A stretch of 64,000 nucleotides of DNA, from contig JAUIMM010000702.1 of assembly GCA_031769625.1 (NCBI GenBank), positions 2,774,501 to 2,838,500 of the forward strand, in the 5' to 3' direction. How positions within the stretch are numbered: the first letter of the stretch is position 1; every line of letters begins with the position of its first letter. The DNA is from Taudactylus pleione (Eukaryota; Chordata; Amphibia; Anura; Myobatrachidae). The translations under genes were made by a program, and so were the position numbers. The notes under the pieces are model-generated. The model searched no databases. It was given only the letters and a program-made list of their open reading frames with translations, and was not told where the DNA came from. Below, one piece after another: positions 24,106 through 35,925 of this stretch.

Positions 24106-27100
24106 TTTGTTAATATGGAGAACGATCAGTTAAGAGAAGAGCAGGAACAACATACTAGTGCTGGAGCTGCTGCCAGTGCCACCTGTCATGACAATACTAG
24201 TCCATCTATGTCATCTACTAAAGCTGATGACAAAGGACATACAGGGCTTAAGTCAGTACATCTAAAATCAAAGAAGCAATCTTTTACAGCAGTAAAGAAA
24301 AAAACATCAAAAGGAAAGTTAGCTGCAGAAAGACATAAAATTGACAATATGCCTTTCACCACATGGTTGATTCTGCCTCTTATGATGATGTAAGCCCTTC
24401 TCCCTGTAGACGTTTCTAAAAAATGAAAATCATTAAGGCACAGGAACCAACTGTGCACTCAGAAATGTCACAAATCCCTGAGGAAAGTGTGCTGGCGGGT
24501 GCCATGTGTGAGCCTAACCTTTCCAAAACTGTACTTGAAGAGGAGCCTCCATCCATCACTTGTGCATCCTCTGCAAATGTGAGGATGAGCAGCACAAGTC
24601 AACATGCTGACATAGGAATCGAGGATGCTTCTGTGCTTCACCAGGATGAAGAGGATATTTGTGTAGCTGACGCTAATAAGGATGTTGATGATGAGGATGT
24701 TGTTGATGAGGATGTTGTTGATGAGGATGTTGTTTGTGTAAATCATGCCTCAGTGGAAACAGTTGTTGCCCATTATAAGGAAAAGCCCATTGTCATGCCT
24801 GGGCATAAACAAAAAATCCATTTCTTAAGTGTGGAATCATTTCTACCCAGATCTGGACAACAATTGTCAAGCCATCTGTACCCATTGTCATGCCAGAGTA
24901 ACTAGAGGTAGGGACCTTAATCATCTGCAGCGCATCCATCCAAAGTGTTTGCAAAATTCAGAAACTTTGGCTAAAAAAGTAAAAACAAGCAGTCCAGCGT
25001 CAGCTAGCTCCCTTCTCTCTGCTAGATCCAAGCACCTGGCATCTTCACCACCAACACCTTCATCAACAATATCCTCAATCATGATCGGAACTAGTCCTGC
25101 ATCCAATTTGATAAAGCTAACTCAGTCCTCCCCTATCCTGCATTCCTCTGAAGAATCCTTGAGCGCTACGCCTGCTGCTGCTGGGAGTGGATTTTCATCC
25201 CAGAAGGGGACCTGGAAAACTACTAGTAGCAGTTCAAAAAAACAATTGACTGTTAAACAATCCTTTGCAAGGGGGAGCAAGTATGACAGCAGTCACCCAG
25301 TTGCACAGTGGATCACTGACACCATAACATCTATGCTGGTATTATATCTGCGTCCGATATCCGCCATTAATGCAGTGGGTTTTGGACAGATAATTGAGGT
25401 CCTGTGTCCTTGCTACCAAATCCCATTTAGACTCCACTTCACTAGAAAAGCAATTCCCAGCTGTACAGGGATGTTAACAAAAAACTCAATTAGTGTCCTC
25501 CAAAATGCTGCTGTACCCACTGTCCACTTAACCACAGACATGTGGACAAGTGAAACAGGGCAAACGCAAGATTACATGACTGTAACAGCCCACTGGGTGG
25601 GTGTATTGCCTTCAGCGCCACCAACAGCAACAGCAGCAGTATCTAAGAAACAGCAGCTCAATCAAAGGCAGGCTACTCTGTGTATCACCGGTTTCACTAA
25701 GAGGCATACCACTGATGGAATCAGTATATAATGCCAGTTGTTGGGATGCCTACTGTCAAAATACTGACAGTGGCATCCCGATGGTTGGTATGCCGACAGG
25801 GGCCGGGTAGGTATACTTATCCTCCCCCCTTCTCTCCCTACTTTTCCCTTCTTGTAACCTAACCCTAACCCTCCTCACCCCGCACCCTAACCCTCCCCAT
25901 TAGTGCCTAAACCTAGGTCTCCACCTTAGTGCCTAACCCTAACCCCCCCCAATGGTGCCTAACCCTAACCCTCCCCCCTAGAGGTGCCTATGCCTAACCT
26001 CCCCCCCAAAAAAACCTGCTAACCTTGCTATGCTACCTAAACCTAACCCTTTCCGTGCAGCTAATGCTAAGGGCACAATGGACACCTCATTTGGGCACCC
26101 GTCCTTCTGTATTCAGGCATCGGGATTAAGATAGGCGTCAGTATTTCTACACCTATCTTAAGTCCCTTGTTGGGCTTCATGGCCGCTGGTCTCAAAACTA
26201 CATCCCCTGCTGACAACCTCTTAGAAAAACTCAGGGAAGTCATTGCAAACTGGCTCACCCCGCTTGGACTCTCCTTGGGATTTGTGATATCTGACAATGC
26301 CACCAATATTGTGAGAGCATTACAGTAGGGTAAATTCCAACACGGCCCATGTTTTGCTCACACAATCAACTTGGTGGTGCAAATTTTTTTAAAAAATGAC
26401 AGAACCATGCAGGAGATAGTCTCTGTGGCCCGCAAAATTTCTGGACATTTTCGTCATTAAGCAGGTGCATGTAGAACATTGCAGCACCTGCAAGAAATGC
26501 TGAATTTGCCCTGTTACCAACTGAAGGAAGAGGTAGTTACAACTTACAAGGTGGAACTCCATCCTTTATACAGTATGCTTCAGCGGATGGAGGAACAGCA
26601 AAAAGCCACCCAAAACTACACAACAAACTATGACATAGGAAGAGGAGAGGGAATGTACCTTACTCTAGCTCAGTGGAAAGTACTTTCCATGTTGTACAAA
26701 GTGCTAAAACCCTTTGAAGTAGTCACCTGTGAAGTGAGTTCAGACCCTGCCAACTTGAGTCAGTTAATTCCCCTAATTAGACTGTTGGAAAAGAAGCTTA
26801 AGAAACTGAAGGAGGAGCTGAAACTAAACTATTCCGCTAAGTATGTCAGAATTGTAGATCAAGATCCAAGGATTGTCAGGATCTTACAATCGGATCAATA
26901 CATTTTTCCAACCATGCTGGATCCTAGGTTTAAGTCATATGTCATGTCTTTCCCAACGGACACAGATCTGAAGAGATGCAAAGAGCTGTTTGTAAAGAAA
27001 TTGTTAGCTCAAGTGGCACATGATGCAGCGATGGCTCCTCCTTCTGTTTCTCCAGCAAGTGCGGCTGCCTGGAAAAAACTAAACTATCCCAAAAAAAGAC

Positions 27101-27513
27101 CCACTGGTGATGCAGATGAGTCAATACAACCAAGTTTTGACATCTGGTCGGGTCTACAAGACTTGCCTACAATTAATGAGACCTCTACCATGACTCCATC
27201 TGATATGGTCACCATTCAAAGAATGGTTGAGGACTATTTTAATGATAGCGTTCAAGTAAGCATGTCAGACAGTCCGTTTCACTACTGGCAGGAAACAAAG
27301 ACAATTTGGAGGCCCTTGCACAAACTGGCTTTACTTGAGCTGCCCACCCTCCAGTGTGTACTCAGAAAGAGTTTTCAGCACAGTCGGGAACCTTTTCAGT
27401 GATTGGCGTAGGGGGCTATTTCCTCAAAATGTGGAAAAGATGATGTTCATCAAAATGAACTACAAATTTCATAAGGAAGATCTCTACCGCCATTTACATC
27501 CAAAAAATTAGAA
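24106..27513 (+). pseudogene. hAT-1 transposase (BED finger + DDE), broken
   Basis: It would bind and cut the element ends. The N-terminal part (24115-24400, then another frame 24423-24830) is charged and contains three 18-bp repeats giving Asp-Glu-Asp-Val-Val units (about 24685-24735). A BED zinc finger follows in a third frame: WNHFYPDLDNNCQAICTHCH to HLQRIHP (24832-24945). The catalytic domain has LTTDMWTSE (about 25530-25556), FVISDNATNIV (about 26280-26315), a CFAHTINLVVQ motif (about 26350-26380) and the C-terminal dimerisation region (MSDSPFHYWQ to LHKLALLELP, about 27260-27345). A MITE (25728-26137), at least three frameshifts and stops (near 26326 and 26458) inactivate it. Confidence 0.85.
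25728..26137. mobile_element. MITE with GGGATGCC ends and CCTAACCCTAA tracts
   Basis: It interrupts the hAT-1 transposase. TCAGTAT flanks it (25721-25727 and 26138-26144). The left part contains a short inverted repeat around GGGATGCC / GGCATCCC; the right part reads GGCATCGGGATTAAGATAGGCGT. The middle holds degenerate CCTAACCCTAACCCTCC tracts. A short relative is at 33380-33500. Confidence 0.7.
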
Positions 27514-28275
27514 AGGCACGTGAGGCTGTAATGGTGGATTCCAGCGGTGACTAATTAATATTGTATGAAGATGATATGCACACTGATGAGGGTGAGGAAT
27601 CGGATGATGATGGCGATAACATCTTGCCTCTGTAAATCCAGTTTGTGCACAGAGAGATCATTGCCAGCAATGTCAGCTGCCCGTTTGTAGCTTGTTTCGT
27701 GGGGGAACAAACGAATCAATCGAATCTGCCACAATTGGCAGTCCCTGTTGCTGAAGTGATTGGTTTGTTAAACTGTGCATGTCCTGTTTACTATATACAA
27801 CATAAGGGTGGGCCCAATGACAATTCCATCTTGCACCTCTTTTCTTTGCATTATGTACTGTTTGCGGCATTGCTGTCTGACATTTTTAATTTTATAGTTT
27901 ATTAAACTTCCATCCTGTCTCCACTGCAGTGCCACTCTGTACCTTGTTGGAAGCTGAACTGTCACATATTTGTACCGCCCACTGATGGCGCTTAGCTTAG
28001 TCAGCCAGCTAGCTCGATGCACCCTTTTGGCCTAAACTGGATGAAATCAATATTGTGAGCTGTGAGGTGGTCAAAATTGACTGGAAATGACTGTAAATAA
28101 ATGTTATTGAGGTCAATAATACTGTAGGAACAGAAACATGCCAAAATTATGTGATTTCAGCTATTTTTATGATTTAAAAAAAAAAAATACAGATCCAAAA
28201 CTAAAACACGCAAGGATGGTTTTGTAAAACCAAATCCATATCCAAAACCTTCTTCAAAGAATTTGGGACACGTGT

Positions 28276-28277
<2 letters not shown>

Positions 28278-28314
<37 letters not shown>
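28278..28314. repeat. (TA)n microsatellite
   Basis: An uninterrupted alternating TA run of about 37 bases at the right edge of the hAT-1 remnant. Confidence 0.95.
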
Positions 28315-28319
<5 letters not shown>

Positions 28320-29275
28320 GCATTATATGTCATAATTCACGTTGATGTGGCATGCAACAAATTTGTGGCACAGATGTGTGGCATATTATGTATAGGAAGA
28401 GTGTTATGGGGACCATTATGATTTTTGCAATCTGCTGTGTGGCATATTCTATATAGTATATTATGAATTTGGGACACTGCTGTGTGGCATCTTACAAAAA
28501 AGGACACTAATGCATGACATGTTATAAATTGGAGGGAGCAGGGGCAGTGGGTGAAATGTTGCCAAGGGCGCCCGGAAACGTTGCACTGGCCCTGTCGATG
28601 GTCATCCATTGCATAGTTGGTAACCAACTATGGCCACTTGTTGTATCATCATCGAGGGTAAACATCAATGGTCACACTACCAATGGCCATCTCTAGCCGT
28701 GAGTGCTTATAGTTTCACCTTTCTGATAGGGTTCAACACATCACTATTTTTATATTTACAACATCACATTTCACCATCTGGTGATTGTACCAAAGGGCAA
28801 CATATCAGTAGCACTTGTAAACAGCTGGCGAGTATGAAGATACACACAGGTGGTAAGGAATATGAAGTAGTTACATACAGGAGGGAAAATTGTTGTCACT
28901 GTGAATAAACAGCACGAAAAGGAAAATGGAAAAGTCCTTTGAGGAAAGTCTGATATCTTGCACATGGTGTACTCACAGCACAGATCGTACACAGTTATTA
29001 ATAGCAGCAAAAACACTTAGATATGCATAATGTTTCAAGAACCAACTGTCCCTTTGTCAAATGTGCTCACACACCAGCAAAGTACAATGGGCTATAAAGA
29101 GAGATTGGTTGACTAAACCACGTCACATGAAAGTCTGTTGCCAATTGTAGAAACCATGGAGTCATCACAGTGAGCAAAGATAATGTTTAATATTTTATAC
29201 CAAATGAACACTGAAAATTGTATATTGGTAAAGGCCTATTTTACATGTTATTAATTAATAAATGTTTTATCATAT
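28315..29275. other. no recognised gene; imperfect GTGTGGCATATTATG repeats, then unique AT-rich DNA
   Basis: The first 200 bases carry loosely repeated GTGTGGCATATT-type units. The remainder has only short open frames without recognisable domains. I see nothing to annotate. Confidence 0.6.
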
Positions 29276-29615
29276 AGTGGGCTGGATGCATGACACTTTG
29301 CACTCGCGATGCGATGCATTCCGCCAGTCATCGCATGCCTGCTGGCATTGGTAATGCCGGTATGCATGAAGATCCCCGCAAGGGACCGCTCTGTCCTTTG
29401 CGGGGATGCCCCTCCAGGGTCCTTCTGCGCATGTGCAGAAGGATGAGCATGCCGCGGGGGGGGGAGGGGGGTGCTGGGAGGGATCTGGTTGGATCCCTCT
29501 CATAGCACTCTGCGGAAAGGCTTCTATGGGTAACGCCGACAGGAGGATGGCATTACCCAATGCAACTAAGTCCCGGAATGCATTGCACTTCGGGGCTTAG
29601 TGCATATGAGAACTG
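29276..29615. repeat. GC-rich foldback repeat of unknown class
   Basis: Several hairpins lie close together: GATCCCCGCAAGG with its complement CCTTTGCGGGGAT (29370-29408), CCTTCTGCGCATGTGCAGAAGG (29420-29442) and GGGATC...GATCCC (29480-29500). The pattern looks like a MITE, but I cannot fix termini or a target duplication. The two plus-strand open frames across it are probably chance. Confidence 0.5.
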
Positions 29616-29851
29616 TGGTCAAACCCACATTTTCGGGATTTGACTGCATTTCTCCCCTTCCTGCATCTCGCCTCTTATATTATCTATTTGCCCATATGCG
29701 TAAAGAGACAGAGCCTCTCCCAAGCATACCAGTTAATAGATACCTGGGAAGTTAGCTGACACAAATTGCCTTACATAAGTTAGAAAGGGTGAGCCCTTCA
29801 TATCATCTGCCTTTCTGGTATTTGCCATCAGAGCCGAATAGAGGGGTGTGA

Positions 29852-30218
29852 GAGCCAGGGCCGCCATCCGGGGGGGGGGGGGGGGGACTGCCGAGACTGG
29901 AGTCCCGGGCCCATACACTGGCAGAACAGAGGGGGCCCATGCCAGCTTCTACGACCCGCCCCCTTGTGAGACCTCATATGTAGACGGTAGTCTCCTTATG
30001 GCTTTGCGAGGTGGGGGGGCAATGACACTGATCACCCCCCCCCCCCCAGTTGGGTTCATGCCTGGCTGAGCTGCACACAGCACCCCCCTGTAGCGCAGCA
30101 AATACTATTTTTTTCTGTATTTTTTTTTAAACATGTGACCATGTCTCCTTACATTAGGCCACACCCTCTAAAGTACTCTGTCCCGGCACAGCTCTCTATG
30201 GCCAGTCTGGTCCTGGCT
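29852..30218. mobile_element. probable hAT-type MITE
   Basis: The left end CCAGGGCCGCCAT and right end GGTCCTGGCTG are roughly complementary and match the CAGGGCCG-ended style seen at 20139, 32158 and 48967. It includes two long G or C runs. No clean target duplication is visible. Confidence 0.5.
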
Positions 30219-30349
30219 GTGACGTGCAGTTACTGTGTAACTTAAATTGTTGCAATGGCTTTAGGGTTAATTCCCCTCAAGATCAGTAACATACTGATAC
30301 TGTAGGTAGCATTTGCCATCCACAATGACCAATTAAAAGATGGTATCAG

Positions 30350-30790
30350 GAATACATCCCATGAGCTTGAATAAGTTATCCCTGAATGTAAACGGCCTCA
30401 GTTTCCACTACCAAACTAGCAATGGCTATCTAATATTTTAAATAGCTAAATTCAGATCTCATTATGCTTCAAGAAACTCACCTTAAAGCTCCCCATCCCT
30501 AATTCACTTGTAAGCAATATCCTTATGCACACTATGCCATAATCCACCTTAGAGTGCCATTGACAATGGCTGATATCATGCCTGATGCACATAGTTGGTA
30601 TGTTCTGTTATAAGGCTTTCTAAATTAAACTCCCATCACTCTGGCCTCCTTACGTGCTCCCAAAGTGCAGCTGGTGCCCTCTTTGCTGATTTCTTTTTCA
30701 ATATCCCTAAGAACTTGCAAGGTTATATTTTTATCTGGTCAGATAGGAAGGTGCATGATAGCAGAGTTTATCGTGTTATAACATGACAGT
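30350..30790 (+). pseudogene. L1-type endonuclease fragment
   Basis: The plus strand reads LSLNVNGLS (about 30375-30400) and LQETHLKAPH (about 30468-30500), the start of an L1 endonuclease, then a decayed ADFF..IPKNLQGYIFI region (about 30685-30740) that precedes the GDFN motif in other copies. It stops there, so only the front of ORF2 survives. The strand agrees with L1-1 but the sequence is a separate, older copy. Confidence 0.72.
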
Positions 30791-31635
30791 GACCGGTGGC
30801 TACTCGGGGAAATGGATATATACAGTAATTGATTCTTTCACAATCAGTATTATACCATAGTTCTGTAACGTATAATAGTCTATCGAACTAAGTTATCACA
30901 TTATAATCACATCAAATTAAATAATGACAAAGGACATTGTAGACATGTACTGACAAATTCTGATTGATCCTTTTTCATGGTGATCATAGTCCTTTGTTGA
31001 TATTATAAATATTAATTAAAGGTAACAATAAATAAAGTGACCGGAGGCAAAAGGGAATTTAAAAATAGATTATATAACTATAATCTTTCTTTTTCACATA
31101 TTCTAACTATATGCACTTTCTATTATTTTAATCAATATTCCGCCTGTTTTGTTTGAACACATTATTTTAAGATGGAACTAATAAAGACTGAGTAAAAATT
31201 TTAGTTATTTGTTGACAGAAAATCAATTTAATACTGATCCCAAGTGTGCACCATAATAGAAACTCTGTTTTTTCTTTTTTCTGGATAAGTACATGTATTT
31301 AATTCAGAGTGATAGGTAGCACCTCGAAATAAGACACTATAAAGCTAAATTAAAGCAATATACAATTTAAATAATATGAGTTTGGGATCAATGTGAAAAA
31401 ACTTCTTTCTGCCAAAAAGATTATAATAAATACACAAAAAATACTGGTGCCGGACATCATCAATACATGACAGGTGGCAGATGATGTTGAACCTGCATGG
31501 TATAGAACACCCAATAGGTGTGACGTGCAGGGACATTACAGATGTTAGATAACTGGAATGAAACCTGAAAGTTTGGAGACTGTAGACTGAATCAGATGCA
31601 ATATGTTCTAAGTACTCCAGGTGGCTGAAGACTGA
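30791..31635. other. no recognised gene; AT-rich, with LTR-like sequence at the right
   Basis: The bases up to about 31340 are AT-rich and featureless. From about 31540 an imperfect unit (GGCTGAAGACTGAGTCAGATGCA type) recurs and continues at 32753-32900, so this side probably belongs to the gypsy-like LTR described there. Confidence 0.45.
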
Positions 31636-32138
31636 GGACCTCATTCAGACCCGCTCGCAAGTGCTATGCGCTCGCAAACGGGTCGATGGTGAAGTCCTGC
31701 GCACGCGCAGCGGCCGCAGTGCACGTGCGCAAGCCCCGGAACGAGTGACAAATTCACTCGCTCCGGGGCTAGCTACAAAAGTGGGGAGCTGTCGATGTTG
31801 ATCGACAGCTCGCTCCGATTTGTAGGCGGGGGGGGTGGCCGGACAAATGGAGGCGTTCCTGAAGGAACGCCTGCCATTTGTAGGCGGCCCTACTGACATC
31901 AGCAGTGGTGTCAGTAGGTAGCTTCCTGCTCTGTTAGAGCAGGAGGCTACCTGGGGCTTGCGGGAGACGAGACCCGACCCCACGGTCTCGACCATCACAA
32001 CTATCACCTGGTCACTTGCTAAAGCTGTGGGCGGTCACCCACAGCTTAGCGAGTGGCCAGGAAGCTGGCTTTTAAAGAAGTGGCCGCCCTCATTCAGAGC
32101 GAGCGCTTGCATTTTGCGAGCGGCTCTGAATGAGGTCC
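31636..32138. mobile_element. 3-bp-TSD MITE family, copy M4 (subfamily B)
   Basis: Left end GGACCTCATTCAGACCCGC; right end GCGGCTCTGAATGAGGTCC. The interior has the GCTGTGGGCGGTCACCCACAGC hairpin (about 32022-32045) and a GACGAGACC block, as in M7, M9 and M10. The flanks are tandem-repeat units of the host, so the target duplication (probably GAG) is ambiguous. Confidence 0.8.
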
Positions 32139-32157
32139 AGAGACAGATGCACTTGGC

Positions 32158-32752
32158 CAGAGCCGGCCCTAGGCATAGACAACCTAAAATGCCTAGGGAA
32201 TTTGAAATGCCTAGGGGCACCCAAGCCTGCCTAGGGCCGGCAGAGCCGGTTTGGGGAAGGCACGGCCGGACCACCTGCTGCGGGCTGGGCAGAGACTATG
32301 GCAGCTGCTAATGTCACTGTGCAGCATCCATGATCGAAACTCAGCTGGCAGCTCCGAACGGGCCTGACAGCAGCAAACATTGAGCGGGCAGCGGCGGTTT
32401 GTGGGGACGGGGCACCTGGACAATGGCTAGTGGATAGCGCGGGTGCTGTGCTGGGACAGGGGTGATGGGAGCTGTGCTGGGAGAGGGGTGCTGAGCTGGG
32501 TGAGGGGTGCTGTGCTGGGACAGGGGTGCTATGTGAGAGATACTGTTCTCGTAGAAGGGTGCTGTGCTGGGTGATGTGTGCTGTACTGTGATATGTGCTG
32601 GGTGAGGGGTGCTGGGAGTGCAACACAATGGAGAAGGGGCCACAGCACAGCGAGACCACCCCCTTCTGTGAGGCCACATGCTTTTTCAGGATCCTATGGG
32701 GGCACCTCCCAAAATCTTGCCTAGGGCACTAATTTGGCTTGGGCCGGCCCTG
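32158..32752. mobile_element. hAT-type MITE with GCTGTGCTGGG minisatellite
   Basis: An exact 8-bp duplication CACTTGGC (32150-32157 and 32753-32760) flanks inverted ends CAGAGCCGGCCCTAGGC and GGGCCGGCCCTG. The middle (about 32435-32620) is an imperfect repeat of GGGTGCTGTGCTGGG. Open frames here are repeat by-products. Confidence 0.92.
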
Positions 32753-33246
32753 CACTTGGCAATATAGGTGAATGGATACTGACACATACGCAGATTGCAA
32801 ATAGTGGGGGCTGAGTCAGATGGAGAATACACTTAGTAATGCAAATGGCTGGAGATTGAGTCAGATGCAGAATGCACTTGGTAATGCAAAACGCTGAAGC
32901 ATGAAGTAACTGAAGCCAGAAGCCAGGATTCATTGCCAGAAGTGTTCTCCTGGCAATGAACATAGTGCCAGACAGGGCGCTCCTTGCAACCAGGGCGCTC
33001 CTTGTAACTATTGGCCAGCCACATCTAGTTAGCATGACTGTGGGAACCTTGCTGGTGAATGCAATCTTGTGAATGAAATCCGAGATGGCACCACCCATGC
33101 GCCGCAACTGTGGCCAGACTGCCAGGCCCAGATGCAGATGTGCAAGTCCAGTCCTCAGGAATGCTAGCCACAAGCAGTGGAGACACAGATGGCCATGAGT
33201 TGGCACCGCCAGACCCGGTAATGGAGGCTAGGATCTGATGCATGAC
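32753..33246 (-). repeat. probable gypsy-type LTR, minus orientation (left part cut by MITEs)
   Basis: In minus orientation the segment begins TGTCATGCATCAGATCC directly after a C-rich tract in plus orientation (GTACCCCCC, 33247-33255), that is a polypurine tract followed by a TG-starting LTR. It includes imperfect 40-50 bp repeats (GAGTCAGATGCAGAATGCACTTGG, about 32810-32890). The far end probably lies left of M4. The element is not matched to a partner LTR. Confidence 0.5.
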
Positions 33247-33375
33247 AGTACCCCCCTTCTAGAAGTGGCCACTGGATACTTAACAAGTGGTTTAGAAGGA
33301 TACTGTACTTTAGATCACATTTTCGGATCAACCCAGGAGCATGAACTTTAGAAACATTGATTCAAGCGCTCTCCT
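33247..33375 (-). pseudogene. 3' end of a gypsy internal region
   Basis: This is the polypurine tract and last bases of a gypsy-type internal region in minus orientation, inferred from the boundary described for 32753-33246. It is too short and decayed for domain assignment. Confidence 0.4.
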
Positions 33376-33379
33376 CCGG

Positions 33380-33500
33380 GCCATAGGGGTTGGGTACGGG
33401 ATGCCGTCACTCAGGATCCCGGTGGTCAGAATCCCGACATCGGCATCCCGACACGGTTAGGATACCGACACCTGTTGGTATCCTAACCCTCTCTCCATTC
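33380..33500. repeat. fragment related to the 25728-26137 MITE
   Basis: It has alternating direct and inverted GGGATGCCG / CGGCATCCC and GGATACCGACA / TGTTGGTATCC segments, ending in CCTAACCC. The same vocabulary occurs in 25728-26137. No coding content. The next 240 bases (to 33740) are AT-rich and featureless. Confidence 0.55.
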
Positions 33501-33740
33501 CCATACCCTCCTTGTCTACTTTTATTCTTTACCTGTATGCCTTTCGTCATTCTTCATGTTTAGAAAAGTGTTGATATTTCTTGGTGTTCCCTTTTAATTT
33601 AATTGACTTAGTGATCTATACTTTTGTCAATTGGTAAATTATTCTGTTTCTGTTCTGTTTTGGATAAAAGATAAAAGAAAACCCAAATGTCATGTAACGC
33701 TGAGTGCTGAAAATAAGGAGTGTAACAATCTTCAGACAGA

Positions 33741-34826
33741 GGACCTGATTCAGAGGTGCCCGTTAACTGCTTGCAATGCTGATGTTCACATAGTTAAGTG
33801 ATTATTTGCTACTGCATATGTGCAAAAATAATCTGGAGACCCCATACAATGCATGTGTTACTATGTGTGTACGCACAAATGTTGCATATGGGGCCACTGG
33901 TATCTACAACCATGAAAACCATGGGCGTTCCTGGGTGGTGACAGGGAGGTGGCCTGTAATGACTGCATAAAAATTCGTAATGTGTGTACTGCGCAGTCTC
34001 CAGCAACATGGCTTCTCAAGGGTCACTTTTGTTCCATTACCAAGATGGCGCTAGAATAATGAGTGGTAATAGTGGTTTCTGATCTTAGCTCTTAAACCTG
34101 AGACCAGTAACCGCTATTACCACTCACTATTCCAGCGCCTGCACTGTTACTACAGCATATGACACACTCACTTTGTGCTGCCTACACGTGCTCCGCTACA
34201 GGCTATGTTTTATGCTTGGATATAACCAGTGTAACAGTGAGTGCTGCTGTACACAAATAAACTACACATCCTGGTTAAGTTCCACTGGACTTGTTGCTGG
34301 TGTGTATATAACTCTGCCACAACACCAAGTTGCACATGCATTTTCAACAGGTTATGAGAGAACCCACGCACTTGGCTGATGTTTTCGCACTGCGCATGCG
34401 TATGCATCACAATGCGCGTACGCAAACTAGCCAGGGCGATCAGGTTATGATACGCAGACTACATGGAGTATGTATACAGACCCTTCTGAAATTGATTGAC
34501 AGGAGGTGCCGTTTGTGGGTGGTGACGGGGAGTGGTCATGCGAACGCAGGCGTACCGTAAGCTGTACACAGGAATCAGGCAAAATCCTGTGGCAGGTCAG
34601 GTCAACCACTATTATGCTAATGAGTCCGATGGTTCACGATGTTACCAATGTTTACGTTATCTTGTGTGCTGATCAAGTTCTGAGTAAAGGGAGATTGGCG
34701 GCTTAGTATGGGGCTGGGCGTCTGCAACTTGTGCTGCGGTCTCCGTGCGTATGCATTGAATAGCATATTCTCGCAGCGGACAGGTGCGTGCGTCTGCATC
34801 CGTGCGTTCCTTGCTGAATCAGGCCC
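33741..34826. mobile_element. compound 3-bp-TSD MITE region (two elements or one rearranged)
   Basis: The left end GGACCTGATTCAGAGG and right end TTCCTTGCTGAATCAGGCCC carry family termini, but the flanks do not match. The right half (about 34340-34826) is similar to M11 (47042-47610) in opposite orientation. The centre has a long inverted repeat: GGCGCTAGAATAATGAGTGG (about 34047-34066) pairs with CCACTCACTATTCCAGCGCC (about 34119-34138). I read it as a second foldback element inserted in, or fused to, a family copy. Confidence 0.65.
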
Positions 34827-34846
34827 TGGGACTGTTTAGATACAGA

Positions 34847-35445
34847 GGGCCTGATTCAGAGCCGGACACTATTTGCGCTAGCTCGTTCTGAAAAAGGGGC
34901 TGGCTATTTAAATTAAGCGCTCGCTCTTTGCGGTCTGTTGACGCCTCTATGTCTGAACGAGCGTCCGAAACATGCGCTCGCTATTTTGAAAAAAACGCCC
35001 CCTGGCCGCTCGCATCATACGTCATCTCCGCTATTTATTAGATTAATCGAGTACATCGAAAGGCGAATGAACTGCTCGCTATTCTTGTGGTTGCATTTTC
35101 CTACCGCAATCATGCGAGCAGTTCAGGCTAAAAGACAACCAACTGACGTGGTTGATGACGCTGCTTTGTTAATTATGCACACCCTTACAACGCCCGTTTT
35201 GACCGTTTGGCACGCCTGCGTTCGGATCTCCACTCCCAGTTTTCAAGCACCTTCCCCTGTTACCACCCACAAACGCCTCATTCTGTCACTCAAATTAGCA
35301 GGCATGCGCTATTTTGCGAGCACACGAATTTCGACCGCACTGACTGGTTCGTGCATGCGTATTACAACCCATACGCATGCGCAGATATGCGAACATCGCT
35401 CGGAACGAACGAGCCGCCGCTTACGAGCGGCTCTGAATCAGGTCC
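34847..35445. mobile_element. 3-bp-TSD MITE family, copy M6
   Basis: Left end GGGCCTGATTCAGAGCCGG; right end GAGCGGCTCTGAATCAGGTCC. It is a full-length relative of M1 and M2. The flanks (TTTAGATACAG before, ACAGTAACTGGGAGCTC after) resemble the uninterrupted stretch at 38094-38120, so a paralogous empty site is present in the window. Confidence 0.88.
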
Positions 35446-35925
35446 ACAGTAACTGGGAGCTCAGCACAGAGCTGTAGGTTCAGCAGAAGTGCACTGGCAA
35501 CAGAGGCTACTTACATTCCTGAGGGGTTCCGGACTATAGATAGACAGTAATTAGATAGACAATATCTAGATAGATACCAGATGTTAGACAGTGTGAGTGC
35601 CTGTCAATAGAGCCATAAGGAGTCTGATCTATTTAAGGAGAGAGGAGGTGTTCAAGAAACCTTTTAGTGAATGGTATTTGAGTGCATATGGTGAGTTCTA
35701 TCCATTATATGCAAAATAGAAAAAGATCCAAAATCTTGGAGTGAAGTATTGCCAGAGACATACTCCAAGACAGAGGTGGATGCCCCATAGATCCTTTCAT
35801 ACAGACTGCGCCAGTGATACTATCTTGTTGTTTTATTAAGTTGTATATTGAGGTTTTTGGGTGAACCTGAGATAGGATACAGCAGCGGTCTGTGGTCGCG
35901 AGTTACTACTTTTCTTTTTCCTATA
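35446..35925. other. retroelement-flank sequence without recognised coding
   Basis: The first 80 bases are similar to 38105-38170. A GATAGA-rich stretch follows (35535-35585). No domain is visible. It probably belongs to the minus-strand Gypsy-2 neighbourhood. Confidence 0.4.

Larger units (their letters stand above)
22202..28276 (+). mobile_element. ZBED-type hAT transposon copy 1 (hAT-1)
   Basis: It starts TTAGAGATGAGCGG; the 3' part resembles the end of hAT-2 (runs of GATCCAAAAC near 28190-28240), but the exact right terminus is decayed, so the right boundary is approximate. The order is: GC-rich 5' end with a TATA box, tandem-repeat leader, transposase with BED finger, 3' untranslated region. 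Two MITEs are nested in it. It is related to hAT-2 over the 5' end, transposase and 3' region. Confidence 0.82.

Noticed and set aside
24675..24740. Acidic Asp-Glu-Asp-Val-Val repeat as sign of a host chromatin protein
   Set aside because: It lies in the N-terminal part of the hAT-1 transposase directly before the BED finger.
25850..26060. CCTAACCCTAACCC tracts resembling vertebrate telomere repeats
   Set aside because: They are short and degenerate, lie inside a MITE (25728-26137) with flanking duplication, and recur weakly in a relative at 33380-33500, so they are not an interstitial telomere or a chromosome end.
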